Shown here one piece after another: positions 8,435 through 19,115 of a stretch of 64,000 bases of DNA. The stretch is taken from assembly GCA_002418055.1 (NCBI GenBank), contig DIDI01000037.1, positions 75,331 to 139,330 of the forward strand, in the 5' to 3' direction. Below the pieces are notes generated by a model, which worked only from the letters and a program-made list of their open reading frames with translations, searched no databases and was not told the origin of the DNA. Every line of letters starts with the position of its first letter. The first letter of the stretch is position 1. This DNA is from Lactobacillus sp. UBA5804. GTDB lineage: Bacteria > Bacillota > Bacilli > Lactobacillales > Lactobacillaceae. The position numbers were made by a program, and so were the translations under genes.

Positions 8435-8875
8435 ATGGACCGACATCAAAAAGTGACTTTAACCAATATGTGTATGTTACAGGTTGGCGACCAAGTCTTA
8501 ACTTTAAACCGCACCGACCCAGTTTGGCCAGGAGTGACCTTCCCAGGTGGGCATGTTGATCCGGGTGAATCAATCCATGATTCTGTTGTCCGGGAAATGC
8601 AAGAAGAAACTGGATTGACAATCAGTGATCCACAATTGGTAGGTATTAAAGAGTTCAACGATGCTGAAGATTGTCGTTATCTAGTCTTCTTTTATGTTGC
8701 CCACCATTATACTGGCAAGCTGCAAGCATCTGCTGAAGGCAATTTAGCCTGGAAACCTTTAGCAACCCTTGACCAGCAAGTACTTGCTTCCGATTTCGAA
8801 AATGATTTGCCAATTTTTACCAATCCGCAGCTCAGCGAACATTTTTGGTGGCATGGTCACAATCAAACAGTTTAA
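8435..8875 (+). CDS. Nudix hydrolase, MutT/8-oxo-dGTP diphosphatase-like
   Basis: The Nudix box spans GGHVDPGESIHDSVVREMQE and ETG just after it (residues about 38-60), so a nucleoside-diphosphate-linked substrate is hydrolysed with Mg2+. N-terminal TNMCMLQV and the middle GIKEFND fit the lactobacillus MutT-like group (146 residues). The biological substrate is unknown; oxidised dGTP is the usual guess. Single gene with a shared terminator against rpoD. The SD is weak (GCAGGCAG). Confidence 0.88.
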   Translation: MDRHQKVTLTNMCMLQVGDQVLTLNRTDPVWPGVTFPGGHVDPGESIHDSVVREMQEETGLTISDPQLVGIKEFNDAEDCRYLVFFYVAHHYTGKLQASAEGNLAWKPLATLDQQVLASDFENDLPIFTNPQLSEHFWWHGHNQTV

Positions 8876-8882
8876 GTCTTGA

Positions 8883-8924
8883 AAAAAATAACCTTTACAG
8901 CCAGTGCTGCAGAGGTTATTTTAA
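8883..8924. terminator. Bidirectional terminator between Nudix gene and rpoD
   Basis: AATAACCT...AGGTTATT arms with an inner CAGC/GCTG pairing, A's on one side and T's on the other. It separates two convergent genes and serves both. Confidence 0.85.
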
Positions 8925-10061
8925 TTAATCTAAAAAGTCACGCAATTGATTAGAACGACTTGGATGACGCAACTTTCGTAAAGCCTTAGCTTCAATTTGT
9001 CGAATACGCTCACGGGTAACCCCGAATACTCGACCGACTTCTTCTAAGGTACGGGTACGACCATCATCAAGTCCAAACCGTAACCGCAACACATTCTCTT
9101 CACGATCAGTTAACGTGTCAAGAACTTCCTCTAATTGTTCTTTCAGCATTTCATAGGATGCATGTTGCTCAGGACTAGTGGCTTCCTTATCTTCAATAAA
9201 GTCACCTAGGTGCGAGTCGTCCTCTTCACCAATTGGCGTTTCGAGCGAAACTGGTTCTTGGGCGATTTTTAAGATGTCACGCACCTTGTTCGTCGGCATA
9301 TCCATTTCGGCCCCAATTTCTTCAGGAGTTGGTTCACGACCTAAGTCCTGTAGTAATTGACGCTGAATCCGGATTAATTTATTGATGGTTTCAACCATAT
9401 GAACTGGAATTCGAATTGTCCGAGCTTGATCGGCAATCGCACGGGTAATCGCTTGCCGAATCCACCAAGTAGCATAAGTTGAGAACTTAAAGCCTAAGCG
9501 ATAATCAAACTTATCAACGGCTTTCATCAAGCCCATATTGCCTTCTTGAATGAGGTCTAGGAACGACATCCCTCGGCCCACATAACGTTTAGCAATCGAA
9601 ACAACGAGTCGTAAATTGGCTTCAGCCAATTCTTGTTTAGCTTCTTCTTCCCCAACTTCAATTCGCTTAGCGAGTGCAATCTCTTGCTCTGCATTAAGCA
9701 GCGGCACACGACCAATCTCTTTCAAGTACATCCGCACAGGATCACTCATCCGAACACTAGATGGCGCAGCCATGTCGCGTAGTTCCGCCTTTTCAACGTC
9801 TTTTTGTTTCTTTAAGGCTAACTTCGAAGGCTCGCCTTTTTTGTCAACGATACTAATACCGCTGTCTTCAAATTCTTGGACAAGTTGATCAACTGCTTTA
9901 CCTTCAAGTTGATACGGCTTAACCAGGCGCTCTGTAAAGTCGGTCTCTTCAATTGACTTCGTTTTGACCAACTCTTTGACAATCTTCTTGACCATCTTAT
10001 CCAAAGACAATTCCGGCATTTTTGCAGTCTTTGTAGTTTTTACAGTCTTTTTCTCTGCCAC
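8925..10061 (-). CDS. rpoD: RNA polymerase primary sigma factor (sigma 70/sigma A)
   Basis: Housekeeping sigma factor that directs core RNA polymerase to -35/-10 promoters. After a lysine-rich region 1.1 it shows region 1.2 ([17 protein letters not shown], about 105), region 2 with [19 protein letters not shown] and the -10-contacting [15 protein letters not shown], region 3 ([10 protein letters not shown]), and region 4.2 with [17 protein letters not shown] near the end. Its 378 residues are the short Gram-positive form. It starts 12 nt after the dnaG stop, the conserved dnaG-rpoD pairing. Confidence 0.98.
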   Translation of the reverse strand: MAEKKTVKTTKTAKMPELSLDKMVKKIVKELVKTKSIEETDFTERLVKPYQLEGKAVDQLVQEFEDSGISIVDKKGEPSKLALKKQKDVEKAELRDMAAPSSVRMSDPVRMYLKEIGRVPLLNAEQEIALAKRIEVGEEEAKQELAEANLRLVVSIAKRYVGRGMSFLDLIQEGNMGLMKAVDKFDYRLGFKFSTYATWWIRQAITRAIADQARTIRIPVHMVETINKLIRIQRQLLQDLGREPTPEEIGAEMDMPTNKVRDILKIAQEPVSLETPIGEEDDSHLGDFIEDKEATSPEQHASYEMLKEQLEEVLDTLTDREENVLRLRFGLDDGRTRTLEEVGRVFGVTRERIRQIEAKALRKLRHPSRSNQLRDFLD

Positions 10062-10073
10062 TAGAAAGCCCCC

Positions 10074-11852
10074 TTATCCTTGGAGTCGTTTTAACTCCAA
10101 GATTCTATTTGTAATCTTAACCATCGCTTCCACGTCCTGTTGACTTTTAGCTTCAGCCAGTGCTTGCAATTGTTGCTCAATCTCATGGGTCACTTTTCTG
10201 ATTGCTAGGGCGTGAATTTGTTCGTCAAGCTCTTTCTCTGAGAAGTCGGCTAGCATACCAGCCATCTCAACATTTACTATTATACCTTGAAGTTCACTGG
10301 GAATAAAATCAATGAACCCGTTAGTCGTCGGATTTTCATGGTTTTCACTATAATTAAGCCACAATTCCTCAATTCTAGCATATTCAGCCGATGGAAACAA
10401 AAAATTCTGTTTCATCAAATAATCACGGGCTTGATCAGAATGCATAAATAAGTAAAGTAACCGATCTTGAACGGAATCTGTCTTAATGGTGGCCTGCCCT
10501 TCAAGTGGTATTTCTACTGATGGTTGGGCTGCGATGTGCTGCTGACTCCGTTTCGTTTTGCGTCTTTGGTGCAATAAACTGGCCTTGAGTGACTCACGGC
10601 TAACGCCTAATTGTTGTGCCAATTTGTCCACGTATAAATCTTGCTCAACCGGATTAGTCAGCTGGGCGACACCTGCTAATGCTTCATCGACATACATCAG
10701 CTTTTCACGATTATTATCTAGATTGTACTTTTGTTTAAGCTGACGCAGGAAAAAGTCTGTCGGGGTCAAGGCACCCTGAATTTGTAAGAGATACTTTTGT
10801 GGGCCATACTTTTGAACAAATTCATCAGGATCAAGTTTCTCTGGTAGGACGACAATCCCAATATTAAAGCCACCCGCTTGATTAAACATTTTAACCGCTC
10901 GTTCTTCAGCGTGAACGCCAGGATCGTCGCCATCATAATTAATGATAATGTTAGGCGTCACGCGGCGTAAGAGATACACTTGATTATCAGTTAGACTAGT
11001 CCCCATTGAAGCAATCCCAGCCTTCACACCAGCTTTATAACCGGCAATCACATCCATATAGCCTTCGTAGAGGACCAAATGATTCTCGGTCTTCGCTGCT
11101 TGGCGTGCTTCTGAAAAGTGGAACAGAACCTTAGACTTACTGAACAGCTCGGTTTCAGGACTATTCATATACTTTGCTTCAGTCTTATCGGCGCTCAACC
11201 GGCGACCAGAAAAGCCAATAATTTGCCCACTTTCATTAGCTAACGGAAACATTAACCGATCACGAAACCGATCAAATAGCTTGCCAGCTTGGCTCTCAAC
11301 AAACAAGCCACTCTTAGCTAACAATTCTTCTGAAAAGTTTTGCCCCGTTAAGTAGCTTAACAAAATCTGTTCACCCTTAGGCGCATAGCCAATTTGAAAG
11401 TGATCAATAATCTCTTCCGATAATGCGCGAGATTTGGCATAAGCTAAACCACGCTGACCCACTTTCGTCGTGAGTAATACCCGGTGGTAAAAGTCGGCCG
11501 CAGCCTGTTGTACCTGCATTAACGGATTTAGAACTCGTGTCGTTTCACCATAGCCAGCTGGCATTGGAATATGAGCAAAATTTGCCACTCGACTGACACT
11601 CTCAGGAAAAGTGAGTTTTTCTTGTTCCATTAGGAACTTAAAGACATTCCCGCCTTTACCACAACCGAAACATTTGAAGAATTGTTTCTCTTCATTAACA
11701 GTAAAGGATGGGGTCTTCTCTTGATGAAAAGGGCAAAGACCTAGGTAGTCTTTGCCTTTCTTCTCAAGTGCCACATACTGGCTGATAATGTCCACGATAT
11801 TAACATTGCGTCGAACTTCGTTAATGAATTCTTCAGGAATTCGTCCAGTCAA
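10074..11852 (-). CDS. dnaG: DNA primase
   Basis: Synthesises RNA primers at the replication fork with the DnaB-type helicase. The zinc-binding domain (CPFH near 38, then CFGC near 60) precedes the TOPRIM catalytic core with LYEGYMDVIAG near 260 and the DGDDPGVHAE acidic cluster near 305; the C-terminal helicase-binding part follows. A longer frame opens at GTG 11861, but AGGTGA overlaps that codon and sits 5 nt before TTG 11852. That start gives TGRIPEEFI, aligning with known DnaG N-termini, so 592 residues are annotated. It follows glyS closely, in the glyQS-dnaG-rpoD order. Confidence 0.95.
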   Translation of the reverse strand: MTGRIPEEFINEVRRNVNIVDIISQYVALEKKGKDYLGLCPFHQEKTPSFTVNEEKQFFKCFGCGKGGNVFKFLMEQEKLTFPESVSRVANFAHIPMPAGYGETTRVLNPLMQVQQAAADFYHRVLLTTKVGQRGLAYAKSRALSEEIIDHFQIGYAPKGEQILLSYLTGQNFSEELLAKSGLFVESQAGKLFDRFRDRLMFPLANESGQIIGFSGRRLSADKTEAKYMNSPETELFSKSKVLFHFSEARQAAKTENHLVLYEGYMDVIAGYKAGVKAGIASMGTSLTDNQVYLLRRVTPNIIINYDGDDPGVHAEERAVKMFNQAGGFNIGIVVLPEKLDPDEFVQKYGPQKYLLQIQGALTPTDFFLRQLKQKYNLDNNREKLMYVDEALAGVAQLTNPVEQDLYVDKLAQQLGVSRESLKASLLHQRRKTKRSQQHIAAQPSVEIPLEGQATIKTDSVQDRLLYLFMHSDQARDYLMKQNFLFPSAEYARIEELWLNYSENHENPTTNGFIDFIPSELQGIIVNVEMAGMLADFSEKELDEQIHALAIRKVTHEIEQQLQALAEAKSQQDVEAMVKITNRILELKRLQG

Positions 11853-11866
11853 AGCAATCACCTATT

Positions 11867-13933
11867 TCATTTAATGACTAATTCACTTAGGTTACCAAGT
11901 TGTGAGGCCAAATCGCTAATTTGTTGTAATTGCCGTAAGCGGTTTGTTTGAACTGCGGGGTCATCTGCCAAGATCATATTTTCATTGAAGTAAGCATCAA
12001 TGACTGGTTGCAAAGCAACAAATCCGTCATACAAAGCTGGCAGTGATGTGCTAGTAGCTAGTTTAGCAGTATCAGCAGCTAACACTGGTTCTGTCTCCCC
12101 AGTAAACAAATTAGCTGCGACCGGACCGTTAGCGTTAAACTTGGCCTTTTGTAAGATATTATTAATCCGTGTTAAGCTTTCTACCACAGGTCTAAAGGCC
12201 GCATCATCGTGATGCGCTGAAAGCACATCAGCTGCTACTAAAATTTGACGTGGATCCTGTTGGCTAGAAGCTAAAACAGCACTAATAATATCATATCTAA
12301 CCTTATTTTTTTGCATATATTGCTTGATACGATCACGAATGAAGTCTTCAATCGCTTGGTCAGCTGCTTCGGTTTTTGGTAATTTAGCAGGCGTTTGGCC
12401 ATCAATTGCCGCAATCAACTCCGGTAAGACTTCGTTAACTGGCAATGACCATTTTTGACTTAATAAAATTCGGACAATCCCATAAGAATAGCGACGCAGT
12501 GCATAAGGATCATTCGAAGAGCTAGGAATCATGCCGGCACCAAAGAAAGTAATAATAGTATCTAATTTATCAGCAACTGAAAGTAGCGCACCAACCACCG
12601 TCTCTGGCAAGTCACCTTCTGCTGTATTTGGCAGATAGTGCTCACGAATGGCGACACTAACCGCCTCATTTTCACCAGCTAATCTTGCATAATGCATGCC
12701 CATTACGCCTTGAAGTTCCGCAAACTCACCAACCATTTGCGTCACTAAATCGAACTTATAGAGCGCACTTGCGCGATCAAAGTCTTGCAAAGTAGTACTG
12801 GATAACTGCCAGCGTTTAGCCAAGCAATGTCCGATTGTACGTACTCGGCGCATCTTTTCTGCCATTGAGCCAATCTTATCATGGAAAGAAACGTTATTCA
12901 GACGATCCACAAAATGACTCAGCGGATATTTCCGGTCCTCATCATAGAAAAATTGCGCATCATCTAACCGTGCTACCAAAACTTTTTCATTGCCGCTAAC
13001 GACATTGCTAAGGTAGGTCGCATTCCCATTGCGGACTGCGATGAAGTGATTTAACAGCTTGCCAGTTTGATCATAAACCTCAAAGTAGCGTTGATTATCC
13101 TTCATTGAAGTGATGAGCACTTCTTTGGGAATACCCAGATACTTTTCATCAAATGAGCCTGCAAAAACAGTTGGATATTCAACGAGATTGGTAACTTCTT
13201 CTAGTAAACTTGGGTCCAATTTAATGGTCCAGTGATGTTTAGCCGCCAAGGCCTCAATCTGCTGCGTAATCAAATTTTTACGCTCATTTGCGTTTACCAA
13301 GACAAACTGATTCTTCAGTGCATCTTCATAATCGTCGGCCTTTGCTAGTACCACGGAATCACCTAAGAAGCGATGGCCTTCAGTCTTCCGACCAGCGACA
13401 ACATCAAGAATTTTAACCGGCACCACTTCATTACCATAAAGTGACACCAGCCAGTGAATCGGCCGCACAAATTCAAATTCATGGCTATCCCAACGCATTT
13501 TAGTTGGGAAAGTCATTGCCTTCATGATCTCGCTCATTCCTAATAAGATATCACTGGTTTGGCGTCCCACTTGATGAACATGGACATAGGCATATTTGGT
13601 TCCCTTAAGGGTATCAAAATAAATGTCATCAGTCGTCATTCCTTGACCACGAGCAAATCCCTGAGCTGCCTTAGTCCAATTACCAGCATCATCTTTGGCG
13701 ATACGTTCAGCTGGACCCTTTTTCACTTCATCAATATCAGCTTGCTTGTCGGCCAAAGCTTCAACTAAAACCGCTAACCGCCGCGGGGTTGAAAAGGTCT
13801 TGATGTTCTTAAAGCTAAGTGCGCTCGCTTTTAGGAACTTGCTAGTTCGGTCAGCTAATTGTTGCACACTCTTAGTGACCACGTGAGCTGGCATCTCTTC
13901 AGTACCAATTTCAAACAAATAATTTTTAGTCAT
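11867..13933 (-). CDS. glyS: Glycine--tRNA ligase beta subunit
   Basis: Beta chain of the heterotetrameric (alpha2beta2) bacterial glycyl-tRNA synthetase; it carries tRNA recognition and the C-terminal anticodon-binding region. The N-terminal [13 protein letters not shown] is diagnostic, as are [11 protein letters not shown] near 50 and [20 protein letters not shown] near 155. Length 688 is typical. It overlaps glyQ by 8 nt (translational coupling), and transcription is governed by the glycine T-box upstream of glyQ. Confidence 0.97.
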   Translation of the reverse strand: MTKNYLFEIGTEEMPAHVVTKSVQQLADRTSKFLKASALSFKNIKTFSTPRRLAVLVEALADKQADIDEVKKGPAERIAKDDAGNWTKAAQGFARGQGMTTDDIYFDTLKGTKYAYVHVHQVGRQTSDILLGMSEIMKAMTFPTKMRWDSHEFEFVRPIHWLVSLYGNEVVPVKILDVVAGRKTEGHRFLGDSVVLAKADDYEDALKNQFVLVNANERKNLITQQIEALAAKHHWTIKLDPSLLEEVTNLVEYPTVFAGSFDEKYLGIPKEVLITSMKDNQRYFEVYDQTGKLLNHFIAVRNGNATYLSNVVSGNEKVLVARLDDAQFFYDEDRKYPLSHFVDRLNNVSFHDKIGSMAEKMRRVRTIGHCLAKRWQLSSTTLQDFDRASALYKFDLVTQMVGEFAELQGVMGMHYARLAGENEAVSVAIREHYLPNTAEGDLPETVVGALLSVADKLDTIITFFGAGMIPSSSNDPYALRRYSYGIVRILLSQKWSLPVNEVLPELIAAIDGQTPAKLPKTEAADQAIEDFIRDRIKQYMQKNKVRYDIISAVLASSQQDPRQILVAADVLSAHHDDAAFRPVVESLTRINNILQKAKFNANGPVAANLFTGETEPVLAADTAKLATSTSLPALYDGFVALQPVIDAYFNENMILADDPAVQTNRLRQLQQISDLASQLGNLSELVIK

Positions 13934-14843
13934 GTTCTAGGCCTGCCTTCTTTTCTTCCGCACTCTTAAGTAACGGGAAGCCGCGCTTCTCACGTTCTTC
14001 CACAAACGCTACTGCAACCTCATGCGCCATCGTTCTGATACGTGCCAAGTAACCAGCACGCTCCGTTACCGAAACTGCCCCGCGAGCATCTAGCAAATTA
14101 AAGGTGTGGGAACACTTCAAAATATAGTCATATGCAGGATGGACAAGATGTTGACTTAATAACCGCTTAGCCGTTTTCTCATAAATATCAAAGAAAGATA
14201 AAAGTTGGGCTTGATCTGACATTTCAAAAGCATACTTAGAATGTTCATACTCAGGTTGCTTAAAGATGTCCCGATACAAGACCCCATTCCCCCATTCCAA
14301 GTCAAAGACTGAATTGACATCTTGAATATATGAAGCAAGTCGTTCAACCCCATAAGTGATTTCTGACATCGTCGGTTTCACGGCAAGTTCACCGACGGTT
14401 TGGAAGTAGGTAAACTGACTAACTTCCATGCCATCAAGCCAGACTTCCCAACCAACACCGGCACAACCCATCGAAGGGTTTTCCCAATTGTCTTCTACGA
14501 ACCGGATATCATGTTCCAGCGGATTAATTCCTAAAATCTCTAAGGAATCTAAATAATATTGTTGAATATCCTTAGGTGCTGGCTTAATCACAACTTGAAA
14601 TTGGTGGTGTTGGAACAAGCGGTTGGGATTATCACCATAACGACCATCAGCCGGACGTCTTGATGGCTCAACATAACAAGCAGCCCAAGGTTCAGGACCG
14701 ACGGCGCGTAAAAAGGTATAAGGACTCATTGTTCCCGCACCCTTTTCGACATCATATGATGGCATAATCATGCAACCTTTAGAAGACCAAAACTGCTCTA
14801 GTTTGAAAATCATGCTCTGAATATTTAATTTTTTGGCGACCAT
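13926..14843 (-). CDS. glyQ: Glycine--tRNA ligase alpha subunit
   Basis: Catalytic class II core of glycyl-tRNA synthetase. Recognisable blocks include [14 protein letters not shown] near the N-terminus, [25 protein letters not shown] near 45-70, [11 protein letters not shown] and [21 protein letters not shown] near 130-160. A longer frame begins at GTG 14861 but would contain the SD itself; AGGAGG spaced 8 nt selects ATG 14843, giving 305 residues. First gene of the glyQ-glyS-dnaG-rpoD run. Confidence 0.97.
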   Translation of the reverse strand: MVAKKLNIQSMIFKLEQFWSSKGCMIMPSYDVEKGAGTMSPYTFLRAVGPEPWAACYVEPSRRPADGRYGDNPNRLFQHHQFQVVIKPAPKDIQQYYLDSLEILGINPLEHDIRFVEDNWENPSMGCAGVGWEVWLDGMEVSQFTYFQTVGELAVKPTMSEITYGVERLASYIQDVNSVFDLEWGNGVLYRDIFKQPEYEHSKYAFEMSDQAQLLSFFDIYEKTAKRLLSQHLVHPAYDYILKCSHTFNLLDARGAVSVTERAGYLARIRTMAHEVAVAFVEEREKRGFPLLKSAEEKKAGLEHD

Positions 14844-14871
14844 TATTTCTTCCTCCTGCACGAGCCAATAA

Positions 14872-15062
14872 AAAAAGCCTATGCAAATAACTGCATAGGG
14901 ACGAATAATCGCGGTTCCACCCTAATTCAGGAAGTATTCTTCCTGCACTTCATTAAAGCCATAACTAGGGGAGCCTTTTTCTAGATGCCCTCGCACTAAC
15001 TGACACTCGCTGAACTAGTACTTTTTAATTCCCCATACTCATTAATCACTCATTATTTTAGC
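14872..15062 (-). promoter_or_regulatory. Glycine T-box riboswitch controlling glyQS
   Basis: The conserved T-box AGGGTGGAACCGCG lies at 14923..14909 and is followed by a terminator, CCTATGCA/TGCATAGG with a T-run, ending at 14872. Upstream on the RNA, the stem I region shows a GA-G-GGC-A context whose GGC (14989..14987) fits a glycine specifier, matching the product of the gene behind it. Uncharged tRNA-Gly would be expected to stabilise the antiterminator and permit glyQS transcription. Confidence 0.93.
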
Positions 15063-15097
15063 ACATCAGTGACGAGATATGAACCTCGCCTCGCTAA

Positions 15098-15856
15098 TCA
15101 ACCTTGTAAAAGTCGTAGTTCATCAAGGAATTTCTTAGTTTTTAAATTTAAATCGACGGTTGCCAAATAAATGCGATCAATGGCGTGACGGGTCGTCTGT
15201 TTTAACCCTGGGCTAATGGCAACCTTACCTAAACGATTAGTGGGAATCAGCCCCATTGTTCTGAGCACTGCCGTTGCTTGCGGCGGTAAATGCATTCTAC
15301 CTGAATCACTTGGTTGATGCTTAGGACACAAAATCCCCCCATACTTAATCGAGTAATCGAAGGGACCTTGGCGCTGCTGACAAAGGACGCAGTGTGACAA
15401 TTCCGGTGCCACACCATAAGCTGCTAATAACTTTAGTTGCATAATTTGAGTAATAATTTCGGGATCAGTACCACGATCGAGTTGGGTCAAAGCCCAAATG
15501 GTCAAATCGTAGTAATTAGCTAGTGGCTGATACTCTAAAAACGCATGATCAACTAAGTCTAAAATATAAGACGCATAAGCATTGACCTGAATATCATGGT
15601 ATAAATGATCCATTACGGCGACCTGCTTATATGTCCGTAAATTAGCGAGGCCATGACCGCTCGTAGCCAAAATGAAGCATCCGCGCGAGAAATTGGTGGC
15701 AGCACCAGCTAATTTGGATTTAGGGCGCAAAGCGCCTTTGACAATCAGCGAGACAATGCCGAGCTCTCGCGTCAACATTTTAGCTAATAAGTCTGCTTCT
15801 TGATAGTGCCGACTGCGAAAAATAATGCCGTGAACCTCTTTCAGTTCACGGGACAT
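15098..15856 (-). CDS. recO: DNA repair protein RecO
   Basis: Recombination mediator that works with RecR/RecF to load RecA on SSB-coated gaps. It has the N-terminal OB fold (VHGIIFRSRHYQEADLLAKMLTRELGIVSLIVKG) and a zinc-finger-like CVLCQQR...GGILCPKH near 180-205. A longer frame exists, but AAGGAA and the TAATG junction with era support the ATG at 15856: stop and start overlap by one base. This gives 252 residues, normal for RecO. Confidence 0.94.
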   Translation of the reverse strand: MSRELKEVHGIIFRSRHYQEADLLAKMLTRELGIVSLIVKGALRPKSKLAGAATNFSRGCFILATSGHGLANLRTYKQVAVMDHLYHDIQVNAYASYILDLVDHAFLEYQPLANYYDLTIWALTQLDRGTDPEIITQIMQLKLLAAYGVAPELSHCVLCQQRQGPFDYSIKYGGILCPKHQPSDSGRMHLPPQATAVLRTMGLIPTNRLGKVAISPGLKQTTRHAIDRIYLATVDLNLKTKKFLDELRLLQG

Positions 15857-16758
15857 TATGACAATTCCTTTTGATCGTAACCAATTCTCTTCAAGAAAAT
15901 TGGATCCGATCGCCAATTTCGTTGTACCTTAACCCACAATTTAAGATTGATTTTTTCACCTAGTAAAGCTTCAATTTGCTTACGCGCATTGATGCCAATC
16001 TGCTTCAGCATACTGGCACCTTTGCCTAAGACAATCCCCTTTTGGCCGGATTTTTCAACATAGATTGTTGCCGAGACTTGCAACTTCCCCTGTATCCGTT
16101 GATTCATCTGATCAACCGCAACTGCCGTTGCATGAGGAACTTCTTGATCCGTTAAGCGTAGAATTTGTTCCCGAATCAATTCTGCCACCACAAAATATTC
16201 TGGTCGATCCGTCACTTCATCACTGCCATAATACTGTGGTCCTTGAGGTAGGGTTGACTTAACCGCTGTTAATAAATCACTGATACCAATGCCCTTAGTT
16301 GCTGAAATGGGCAAAATTTCTTGTAGTTTAGCTTGCTGGCGATAATCATCAATCAATGGCAATAAATCGTCCGGCTTCACCTGGTCAACCTTATTAATGA
16401 CCAAAAATACTGGCTTGTTAGCCGCCGCAATCTGTTCATAAATGTAACGATTACCATGTTGCAATTCGTCCGGCTCGATCATAAAGAGGATCAAATCAAC
16501 ATCCTTCAAACTGGCTAGACTAGCATGGTCCATGTAATCATCAAGTTTTGAACGGGGCTTAAAGATGCCTGGCGTATCAACAAAAATAATCTGACTATCT
16601 TCAGCAGTATAAATACCACTAATTTGATTACGAGTCGTTTGCGGTTTATAGGAAGTAATCGCGATTTTCTGTCCAACCAAGGTATTCATTAAGGTTGATT
16701 TCCCAACATTGGGGCGACCAATTAAAGCAACGAATCCAGATTTATAATTAGTTGTCAT
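15856..16758 (-). CDS. era: GTPase Era
   Basis: Essential GTPase for maturation of 16S rRNA and 30S assembly. G1 [10 protein letters not shown] near residue 15, G3 DTPGIF near 62, and G4 NKVDQV near 125 are all intact; the C-terminal KH domain includes [22 protein letters not shown], the RNA-binding GxxG region. Length 300 is canonical. It is joined to recO and ybeY by one-base overlaps. No dgkA or cdd gene separates ybeY from era, unlike in Bacillus. Confidence 0.97.
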   Translation of the reverse strand: MTTNYKSGFVALIGRPNVGKSTLMNTLVGQKIAITSYKPQTTRNQISGIYTAEDSQIIFVDTPGIFKPRSKLDDYMDHASLASLKDVDLILFMIEPDELQHGNRYIYEQIAAANKPVFLVINKVDQVKPDDLLPLIDDYRQQAKLQEILPISATKGIGISDLLTAVKSTLPQGPQYYGSDEVTDRPEYFVVAELIREQILRLTDQEVPHATAVAVDQMNQRIQGKLQVSATIYVEKSGQKGIVLGKGASMLKQIGINARKQIEALLGEKINLKLWVKVQRNWRSDPIFLKRIGYDQKELS

Positions 16759-17279
16759 TATTTTCCTCGTCCTTCATCTAATTGTTCTGGATATAGTGGT
16801 AATCCGTAAGCTTCTAAAACTTTTCCCTGGATACCAAACATTTTCTTCGCATCAGCCGGTTCAATGTGATCATAACCATTCAAATGCAAGAAACCGTGAA
16901 CAATGGTATAGCCAAATTCGCGCTCAAAGCCAGTGCCATATTCCACACTGTGACGTTTAATCACTTCGGGACACATGACTAAGTCGCCTAAATCTTCTTG
17001 GAAGTCAGCCTCTTCGATAAAAGCGGCTAAATAGTCATCATCACCATCTTCAATGGCAAACGAAATGACATCAGTTGGCCGGTTTTTCGACCGGTATTTC
17101 AGATTAATAGCCTGACTCTTGTCAGCGGGGACAAAACTAATGCTGAGGGTCTGCGAATTAGTCTTTTGAATTGCTTTTTTTGCTAGTATTAATAATTTTA
17201 AAATCCATTCTTGCCAATCTGACTTAGACGCGGTCAAAAATCCAACCTCATCTTGATAACTCACTTCAATTTGATCCAT
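16758..17279 (-). CDS. ybeY: Endoribonuclease YbeY (rRNA maturation)
   Basis: Zinc-dependent RNase of the UPF0054 family involved in 16S rRNA 3'-end processing and ribosome quality control. The metal-binding signature [11 protein letters not shown] lies at about residues 130-140, and [12 protein letters not shown] and [13 protein letters not shown] are the usual preceding blocks. Length 173. It starts 7 nt after the phoH stop and ends on the era start codon, as in most Firmicutes. Confidence 0.96.
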   Translation of the reverse strand: MDQIEVSYQDEVGFLTASKSDWQEWILKLLILAKKAIQKTNSQTLSISFVPADKSQAINLKYRSKNRPTDVISFAIEDGDDDYLAAFIEEADFQEDLGDLVMCPEVIKRHSVEYGTGFEREFGYTIVHGFLHLNGYDHIEPADAKKMFGIQGKVLEAYGLPLYPEQLDEGRGK

Positions 17280-17286
17280 CAGTTAA

Positions 17287-18252
17287 CTATTTTCCTCTTT
17301 TTTCATAAGCATTAATAATCTTTGCCACAACGGGGTGTCTGACAACATCACTGCTTGAGAAGTTAATGAACTTCACTTGCTCAATTTCTTTTAAAATAAC
17401 TTGAGCGTCACTTAACCCGCTACGCTGCTTTCCGGGTAGATCAATCTGAGTAATATCCCCATTGATGACCATCTTAGAATTAAAGCCGAGCCGCGTTAGA
17501 AACATCTTCATCTGTGCATCGGTCGTATTTTGCGCTTCATCTAAAATAACGAAAGCTTCATCCAAGGTCCGACCACGCATGTAGGCCAATGGCGCAATTT
17601 CAATAATGCCACGCTCCATCAATCGATCCGTAGCATTAGTCCCCAAAATGGCATACAGCGAATCATAGATAGGCCGCAAATAAGGATCAACTTTTTCTTT
17701 CAAATCCCCTGGCAAAAAGCCAAGTGACTCGCCCGCTTCAACCGCTGGTCTAGTCAAAATAATCTTTGACACCTCACCCTTTTTAAAAGCAGCAATGGCA
17801 CACACGACGGCTAGAAAAGTCTTACCTGTTCCCGCAGGGCCAATCCCAAAGACAACATCCGTTTTCTTAATGGCTTCAACATACCGCTTCTGCCCCATAT
17901 TTTTGACTCTAATCGGGCGGCCTTTAGCATCCCGAATTAAAATATCTCGATAGAGGTCTTGGAAGTATTCAATCGTATTCTTGTCAGCCATTTTCATGGC
18001 ACTAACCACGTCTGGGGCAGTGATGTTAACACCACTGCGCACTGCCGCCGCTAATGCATTTAATACCTGTAATGCCTTCTCTACCGCTTGCAAATCGCGG
18101 CCTGAAATGGTAATTTCACTCCCAGTGTCAACTAGCGTCAACTCATAACCAGCTGCCAGCAAATTAATATGTTCATCGTTCACACCGACTAATTGTTGCA
18201 ACTGTTCTTGATCTTGGGGGACAAATGTTGTTGTAGCCAAATAAACCGTCAC
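17287..18252 (-). CDS. phoH: PhoH-like ATPase
   Basis: Cytoplasmic P-loop NTPase, possibly an RNA helicase-like factor linked to rRNA processing by its constant company with ybeY. Walker A is GIGPAGTGKT (about 136-145), Walker B FVILDEAQNTT near 232, then the sensor region MVINGDITQIDLPG. The N-terminal 100 residues form the KH-like part of Firmicute PhoH. Length 321. A 13-nt gap separates it from yqeY upstream. Confidence 0.94.
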   Translation of the reverse strand: MTVYLATTTFVPQDQEQLQQLVGVNDEHINLLAAGYELTLVDTGSEITISGRDLQAVEKALQVLNALAAAVRSGVNITAPDVVSAMKMADKNTIEYFQDLYRDILIRDAKGRPIRVKNMGQKRYVEAIKKTDVVFGIGPAGTGKTFLAVVCAIAAFKKGEVSKIILTRPAVEAGESLGFLPGDLKEKVDPYLRPIYDSLYAILGTNATDRLMERGIIEIAPLAYMRGRTLDEAFVILDEAQNTTDAQMKMFLTRLGFNSKMVINGDITQIDLPGKQRSGLSDAQVILKEIEQVKFINFSSSDVVRHPVVAKIINAYEKRGK

Positions 18253-18265
18253 TCCTTCTTTTTCG

Positions 18266-18706
18266 TTAATTTAAATGCGATTGCACCAACTTAGCAACCA
18301 TCTTCCCATCAGCTCGGCCCTTAACTTCTGGCATCAAGACTTTCATCACCTTGCCAAACTCAGACTTCTTGCTCGCTTTAGTTACCGTAATCGCTTTTTT
18401 AACTAGGTCAGTTAATTCTGATTCAGACAACTCTTGTGGCAAATAAGCTGAGACCAAGGCCAACTCTTGCGTACTTTGAGCCACTAAATCTGGGCGTTTA
18501 CCATGTTTGAATTCGCTAATCGACTCTAAGCGTTGTTTCTTTTCGCGGCTCAATACGGTTAACTCCTCATCGGGAGTTAACTCACGTCCTAAGCGAATTT
18601 TCTCATTCATCAGGGCTGACTTAATCAACCGAATTGTATTCAGCCGAATCTGATCATGACTTTTCATGGCAGTTTTTAAGTCAGTCATGAGTTGTTGCAT
18701 TAACAT
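18266..18706 (-). CDS. yqeY: GatB/YqeY domain-containing protein
   Basis: A 146-residue helical protein of the YqeY family, related to the tRNA-binding tail domain of the GatB amidotransferase subunit; its function is unproven. Visible blocks are LKTAMKSHDQIRLNTIRLIKSAL, RKKQRLESISEFKHGKRPDL-like motifs, AYLPQELSESEL, and the closing GRADGKMVAKLVQSHL. It follows rpsU, the usual order, but with a terminator between them. Confidence 0.92.
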   Translation of the reverse strand: MLMQQLMTDLKTAMKSHDQIRLNTIRLIKSALMNEKIRLGRELTPDEELTVLSREKKQRLESISEFKHGKRPDLVAQSTQELALVSAYLPQELSESELTDLVKKAITVTKASKKSEFGKVMKVLMPEVKGRADGKMVAKLVQSHLN

Positions 18707-18770
18707 CTTAAATACTACTTCCTTTCAAATACCATTATCTTCCTCTAATTATAGCAAATGCGGGCAACAA

Positions 18771-18804
18771 AAAACACTCGTCCAAACTAGACGAGCGCTT
18801 TTTT
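18771..18804 (-). terminator. Terminator between rpsU and yqeY
   Basis: On the minus strand GCTCGTC-tagtttg-GACGAGT followed by a T-run. It lies directly after the rpsU stop, so the genes from yqeY onwards receive readthrough or have their own promoter. Confidence 0.85.
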
Positions 18805-18808
18805 ATGA

Positions 18809-18985
18809 CTAATAATGTCTACGCTTACGCGCAGCTTCAGACTTTAGTTTCCTGCGAACACTTGGTTTCTCGTAGAATTCGCGCTTACGATATTCTTGTA
18901 AAGTACCACTTCTTGAAACGGAACGCTTGAAACGACGAAGAGCATCATCAATAGACTCGTTTTCGTGAACGATTGTCTTAGCCAT
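18809..18985 (-). CDS. rpsU: 30S ribosomal protein bS21
   Basis: Small basic ribosomal protein of the 30S subunit, involved in translation initiation. [21 protein letters not shown] and the basic tail [10 protein letters not shown] are standard. A frame extending 8 codons further includes the SD; a GGGGGG run 7 nt upstream fixes the start at 18985, giving the normal 58 residues. Confidence 0.97.
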
Positions 18986-19032
18986 ACATGATCCCCCCTT
19001 CCATTTCATGGCTTACGCCATACATTAACTAA

Positions 19033-19060
19033 ATTATAGCAAACTATGAAACATGGTCAA
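19033..19060 (-). promoter_or_regulatory. Promoter of rpsU
   Basis: Minus strand: -35 TTGACC (19060..19055), 16-nt spacer, perfect -10 TATAAT (19038..19033). A second TATAAT on the plus strand (19091..19096) probably serves the divergent gene. Confidence 0.7.
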
Positions 19061-19115
19061 TACTCAATTAATTATTTCTCCAAAAAAATGTATAATTTAA
19101 GTAGAAAGAGGTGCT

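Noticed and set aside
13559..13886. Two plus-strand frames over the glyS 5' region
   Set aside because: Both are antisense to a conserved synthetase gene and lack ribosome binding sites.
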